NCBI GenBank assembly: GCA_023250385.1 | Contig: JAHFAU010000107.1 | Location: forward strand, 1-6,456 | Reading direction: 5' to 3' | From: Anaerolineales bacterium | Lineage (GTDB): Bacteria > Chloroflexota > Anaerolineae > Anaerolineales > E44-bin32 | Length of the DNA: 6,456 nt | Part shown: piece after piece, positions 4,721 to 6,456 of the stretch | Position numbering within the stretch: the first letter of the stretch is position 1 | Layout of the letters: every line of letters begins with the position of its first letter | Notes under the pieces: model-generated | Told to the model about the DNA's origin: nothing | Seen by the model: the letters and a program-made list of their open reading frames with translations, nothing else | Databases searched by the model: none | Program-made: the position numbers and the translations under genes

Positions 4721-6456
4721 ATGCCACAAGAATTCATCAAGGTCGTCGGTGCCCGCGAGCACAACCTCAAGAACCTGACCGTGGAAATCCCGCGGGATAA
4801 ACTCGTAGTGATCTCCGGGATCTCGGGGTCAGGCAAGTCTTCGCTCGCCTTCGATACCATCTTTGCCGAGGGGCAACGTCGTTATGTCGAATCGCTATCC
4901 GCCTATGCCCGCCAGTTTCTTGGGCAGCTCGACAAGCCCGACGTCGACTACATCGAAGGGCTCTCCCCGGCGGTCTCGATCGATCAGAAGGGTGTCACCC
5001 ACAACCCACGCTCGACCGTCGGAACGGTCACCGAGGCCTATGACTATCTGCGCTTGCTCTACGCCCGGGTCGGACTCCCGCACTGCCCGATTTGCGGACG
5101 GGAGGTCCGGCAGCAGTCGGCCCAGGAGATTGTCGAAACGATCGAGGGACTGCCGGCCGGGACCCGGCTGCTGATCCTGGCCCCCTTGGTGCGCGGGCGG
5201 AAGGGGACCCACCTGGCAGTGCTCGAGGAGCTGCAGCGGTCCGGTTTCGTACGTGCCCGGGTGGATGGAGCTGTGCACGAGATTGAGGAGGAAATCCAAC
5301 TCGACCGCTACAAGATTCACAACATCGAGGCGGTGGTCGACCGCCTGGTCATCCCCAAGGAATCCGACGATTCATTCCGCACCCGGCTGACCGACTCGGT
5401 CGAGACCGCGCTGCGATGGGGTGAGGGGGCAATCCTTGTCTCAAATCTAAGCGCCGAACCGCCCCAGGACATCCCCTTTTCGGAACAGCTTGCCTGCCCG
5501 GAGCATGGAACGACCCTGGCCGAGATCGAGCCGCGTACCTTTTCCTTCAACACCCCGCATGGAGCCTGCCCGGAATGCCAGGGCCTGGGCAGCAAACTCG
5601 AGATCGACCCCGACCGGATCATCCCCGACCGCTCGCTCTCCTTATCGGAAGGCGCGATCGTGGCGATGGAGTGGGCCAACCAGTCCCGCGAGCAGCGCGG
5701 CTATTACTGGCAGATGGCCGAGGCGGTCGCCAAACACTACCGGATCAACCTGGAAGCGCCGGTAGCAGAGGTTTCTGGCGATAAATTGGACCTGATCCTC
5801 TACGGCACCGATGGCGAGAAGGTTCCGGTGCACTACTCCAGCCGCGATGGGCGTCAGGCGACCTTCCGCACTGCCTTCGAAGGCGTCATTGGCAACCTGG
5901 AGCGGCGCTATCAAGAGACCCAGTCCGAATTCATTCGAGGCCGGATCCAAGAATACATGTCCGAGCGACCCTGCCCCGCCTGCCGGGGCAAGCGTCTGCG
6001 GCCGGAGGCTCTGGCGGTCACCATCGATGACTTGAATATCGTAGACCTGGCCAGGCTGCCGGTGGCCCGGACTCTGGAGTGGGTCGAAAAGCTCCAGAAC
6101 ACTCGAGGCCCGCTGAGTTCCCGACAACGCAAGATTGCCGAGCGAGTGCTCAAGGAGATTCGGGACCGGCTGGGATTCCTGGTCGATGTCGGGCTCGAGT
6201 ATCTGACGCTGGATCGGTCGGCTGCCACCCTTTCCGGCGGCGAGGCACAGCGTATCCGCCTGGCGACTCAGATTGGGTCGCGCTTGATGGGTGTGCTCTA
6301 TGTGTTGGACGAGCCGTCGATCGGGCTGCACCCGCGTGACAACGCTCGACTGATCCGAACCCTGGTGGGGATGCGAGATCTCGGCAATACCGTGCTGGTC
6401 GTCGAGCACGATGAATCCACCATCCGGGCTGCAGACTGGTTGATCGATCTCGGCCC
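4721..6456 (+). CDS. uvrA: UvrABC excinuclease subunit A (3' truncated by window edge)
   Basis: UvrA is the damage-sensing ATPase of nucleotide excision repair. It dimerises, loads UvrB at lesions and then leaves. The window holds 578 codons of a protein usually about 940-970 residues long, so the second ABC module's signature and Walker B regions are missing. The N-terminus MPQEFIKVVGAREHNLKNL is typical. Walker A is GISGSGKS (33-40). CPIC (122-125) lies at the edge of the UvrB-binding region. The first zinc module is C259, H262, C283, C286, flanking the conserved EPRTFSFNTPHGACPEC. CPAC (418-421) precedes RGKRLRPEAL. The first signature is LSGGE (504-508), with Walker B D530-E531 in YVLDEPSIGLHPRD and switch H563 in VVEHD. 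The reading frame is open to the last base. ATG 4721 fits the family's start; no Shine-Dalgarno precedes it, in keeping with a short leader. Very secure identification. Confidence 0.98.
   Translation, partial: MPQEFIKVVGAREHNLKNLTVEIPRDKLVVISGISGSGKSSLAFDTIFAEGQRRYVESLSAYARQFLGQLDKPDVDYIEGLSPAVSIDQKGVTHNPRSTVGTVTEAYDYLRLLYARVGLPHCPICGREVRQQSAQEIVETIEGLPAGTRLLILAPLVRGRKGTHLAVLEELQRSGFVRARVDGAVHEIEEEIQLDRYKIHNIEAVVDRLVIPKESDDSFRTRLTDSVETALRWGEGAILVSNLSAEPPQDIPFSEQLACPEHGTTLAEIEPRTFSFNTPHGACPECQGLGSKLEIDPDRIIPDRSLSLSEGAIVAMEWANQSREQRGYYWQMAEAVAKHYRINLEAPVAEVSGDKLDLILYGTDGEKVPVHYSSRDGRQATFRTAFEGVIGNLERRYQETQSEFIRGRIQEYMSERPCPACRGKRLRPEALAVTIDDLNIVDLARLPVARTLEWVEKLQNTRGPLSSRQRKIAERVLKEIRDRLGFLVDVGLEYLTLDRSAATLSGGEAQRIRLATQIGSRLMGVLYVLDEPSIGLHPRDNARLIRTLVGMRDLGNTVLVVEHDESTIRAADWLIDLG

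Noticed and set aside
5642..6409. 255-residue open frame on the minus strand opposite uvrA
   Set aside because: It mirrors conserved UvrA coding sequence including the LSGGE and Walker B regions. The antisense product shows no domain and is a shadow of codon bias.

Overview
The window is GC-rich bacterial DNA. All supported genes lie on the + strand. The likeliest source is a member of Chloroflexota or a similar GC-rich, monoderm-like lineage. The clues are an LCP-family cell-envelope protein with a Thr-Pro hexapeptide linker, an ABC exporter whose C-terminal tail is of a type I associate with Chloroflexota, and starts with weak or no Shine-Dalgarno sequence. This is an inference from sequence style, not a database match.

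Layout: (1) 1-1340 is the 3' part of a fused permease/ATPase ABC exporter that enters from the left edge. (2) 1341-1619 has no conventional gene but is structured. It holds an 11-bp-spaced direct repeat, three consecutive perfect-stem inverted repeats separated by 9-nt linkers, a promoter-like TAGAAT, and a tiny ORF whose stop overlaps the next start codon. (3) 1620-2708 encodes a LytR-CpsA-Psr (LCP) glycopolymer transferase with a TTG start, a possible lipobox and five tandem TPTPxx repeats. (4) 2705-3916 encodes an unrecognised protein with two four-cysteine zinc-binding modules, a repeated TPPFGIG motif and a two-helix membrane hairpin. Its start is unresolved (2705 or 2798). (5) 3985-4515 encodes a second unrecognised protein with two four-cysteine modules, probably from a leaderless transcript. 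(6) 4516-4720 is a promoter region with overlapping promoter candidates and a LexA-like dyad. (7) 4721-6456 is the 5' 60% or so of uvrA, cut by the right edge.

The exporter and the LCP protein are both envelope-related. The two zinc-ribbon proteins are cytosolic or membrane-tethered and have no evident enzymatic domain. uvrA begins an independent unit for nucleotide excision repair. The four left-hand genes need not be one operon, because promoter-like TAG(A/G)(A/T)T hexamers precede four of the five gene starts. I saw no mobile element, CRISPR array, tRNA or rRNA. The least explained parts are the hairpin-rich 1361-1620 interval, the pair of adjacent double zinc-ribbon genes, and the control region of uvrA.
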